Source of the DNA: an uncultured Bacteroidales bacterium
GTDB lineage: Bacteria > Bacteroidota > Bacteroidia > Bacteroidales > Bacteroidaceae
DNA length: 38,631 nt
Assembly: GCA_946055775.1 (NCBI GenBank)
Contig: CAMGHE010000004.1
Location: 1-38,631 of the forward strand
Direction of reading: 5' to 3'
The notes under the pieces were generated by a model. It saw nothing but the letters and a program-made list of their open reading frames with translations, was not told the origin of the DNA and did not search any database. Of the stretch, positions 38,028-38,631 are shown piece by piece. A program made the translations under genes and the position numbers. How positions within the stretch are numbered: position 1 is the stretch's first letter; every line of letters begins with the position of its first letter.

Positions 38028-38631
38028 ATGCTTACGATAGACAACCTCACCGTAGAGTTTTCGGGCACGACGCTCTTTCGCGACATCTCCTTCGTCATCA
38101 ACCCCGGCGACCGCATCGCCCTCATGGGCAAGAACGGCGCCGGCAAGAGCACGCTGCTGAAGATATTGGCGGGCGTGCGGACGGCCACCCGCGGCACCGT
38201 GACGGCGCCGCGCGGCACGGTCATCGCCTACCTGCCGCAGCACCTGATGACGGAGGATGGCCGCACGGTCTATGACGAGGCGGCACAGGCCTTCGCCCAC
38301 CTGCACCGCATGGAGGCGGAGATTGAGGACCTCAACCGCCAGTTGGCGGAGCGCACCGACTACGAGAGCGACGAATACATGGCGCTCATCGAGGAGGTGG
38401 CCACCAAGAGCGAGAAGTTTTACGCCATCGACATGACCCACTTTGAGGAGGACATCGAAAAGACCCTGCTCGGCTTGGGCTTCGACAGAGCGGACTTCGG
38501 ACGGCAGACGGCGGAGTTCTCCGGCGGATGGCGCATGCGCATCGAACTGGCCAAACTGCTGCTGCAACGCCCCGACGTGCTGCTGCTGGACGAGCCGACG
38601 AACCACTTGGACATCGAGAGCATACGCTGGC
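38028..38631 (+). CDS. ABC-F family ATPase, N-terminal part (cut by the window end)
   Basis: The visible 201 residues are the first ABC domain of an ABC-F protein. Walker A is GKNGAGKST (residues 34-42), followed by the Q-loop IAYLPQ. A long helical insertion (about 80-140, HLHRMEAEIEDLNRQL) is the arm typical of the family. The signature SGGWRMRIELAKLLLQRP and Walker B VLLLDEPTNHLD complete it. The second domain lies beyond the window. ABC-F proteins act on the ribosome in the cytoplasm, in translation or antibiotic protection, and are not transporters. The Uup, EttA and YheS groups cannot be separated reliably from this half; the arm length suggests a YheS/Uup-like housekeeping member. Confidence 0.93.
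   Translation, partial: MLTIDNLTVEFSGTTLFRDISFVINPGDRIALMGKNGAGKSTLLKILAGVRTATRGTVTAPRGTVIAYLPQHLMTEDGRTVYDEAAQAFAHLHRMEAEIEDLNRQLAERTDYESDEYMALIEEVATKSEKFYAIDMTHFEEDIEKTLLGLGFDRADFGRQTAEFSGGWRMRIELAKLLLQRPDVLLLDEPTNHLDIESIRW

Overview
The window looks like chromosomal DNA of a GC-rich member of the Bacteroidota, probably order Bacteroidales and possibly Prevotella-like. Four things point there. Many genes are preceded by the Bacteroidota promoter form TTTG-N19/20-TAnnTTTG. Shine-Dalgarno sequences are absent and many gene leaders are C/A-rich. The trp gene order is B-E-G-D-C-F-A. Typical families of the group are present: a PorE-like lipoprotein, DUF4369, DUF6078, a four-helix-bundle-suffix protein, and GH84/GH27 enzymes. 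The species cannot be fixed from this sequence.

Layout. 1-211: two tandem tRNA-Val(TAC) genes (the first truncated by the window edge) and a strong terminator. 296-2491: a yicC-gmk-nadD housekeeping operon. 2578-4680 (minus): an outer-membrane lipoprotein with the domain order of the type IX secretion protein PorE. 4963-10919: a heavy-metal efflux operon made of a His-rich small protein, a CusB/CzcB adaptor lipoprotein, a CusA/CzcA RND pump and an outer-membrane channel. 11071-12116: divergent YjbR/MmcQ and MaoC-hydratase genes. 12274-19363: the complete trpBEGDCFA operon behind a promoter and a leader that reads as a translation-coupled attenuator. 19520-22479: an AT-richer accessory stretch with a DUF4369 lipoprotein, a Fic protein with a winged helix, a 62-residue basic protein and a DUF6078 protein. 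22730-26511: a GH84 beta-N-acetylglucosaminidase, a stand-alone AICAR transformylase and a 76-residue basic protein. 26780-31386: a TolC-MacA-MacB(ATPase)-MacB(permease) export operon. 31486-34688: a LytS-type histidine kinase, a LytTR response regulator and an HI0933-type flavoprotein. 34695-37128 (minus): a GH27 alpha-galactosidase and a four-helix-bundle-suffix protein. 37265-37852: a zinc-ribbon protein. 38028 to the end: the start of an ABC-F ATPase.

The most interesting elements are non-coding. (1) The trp leader encodes a 20-residue peptide with one Trp codon. The end of that reading frame is perfectly complementary over 12 bases to the loop and upper arm of a downstream terminator hairpin, which gives a complete attenuation logic. 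(2) Two arrays of a 9-bp unit built on TCTAGA, about 25 kb apart, each sit at the 3' end of a minus-strand gene. (3) Five tandem 22-24-bp palindromes lie between the DUF6078 and GH84 genes. (4) Copies of a 13-bp repeat inside the Fic gene are read in two frames, so gain or loss of one copy would uncouple the winged helix from the Fic domain.
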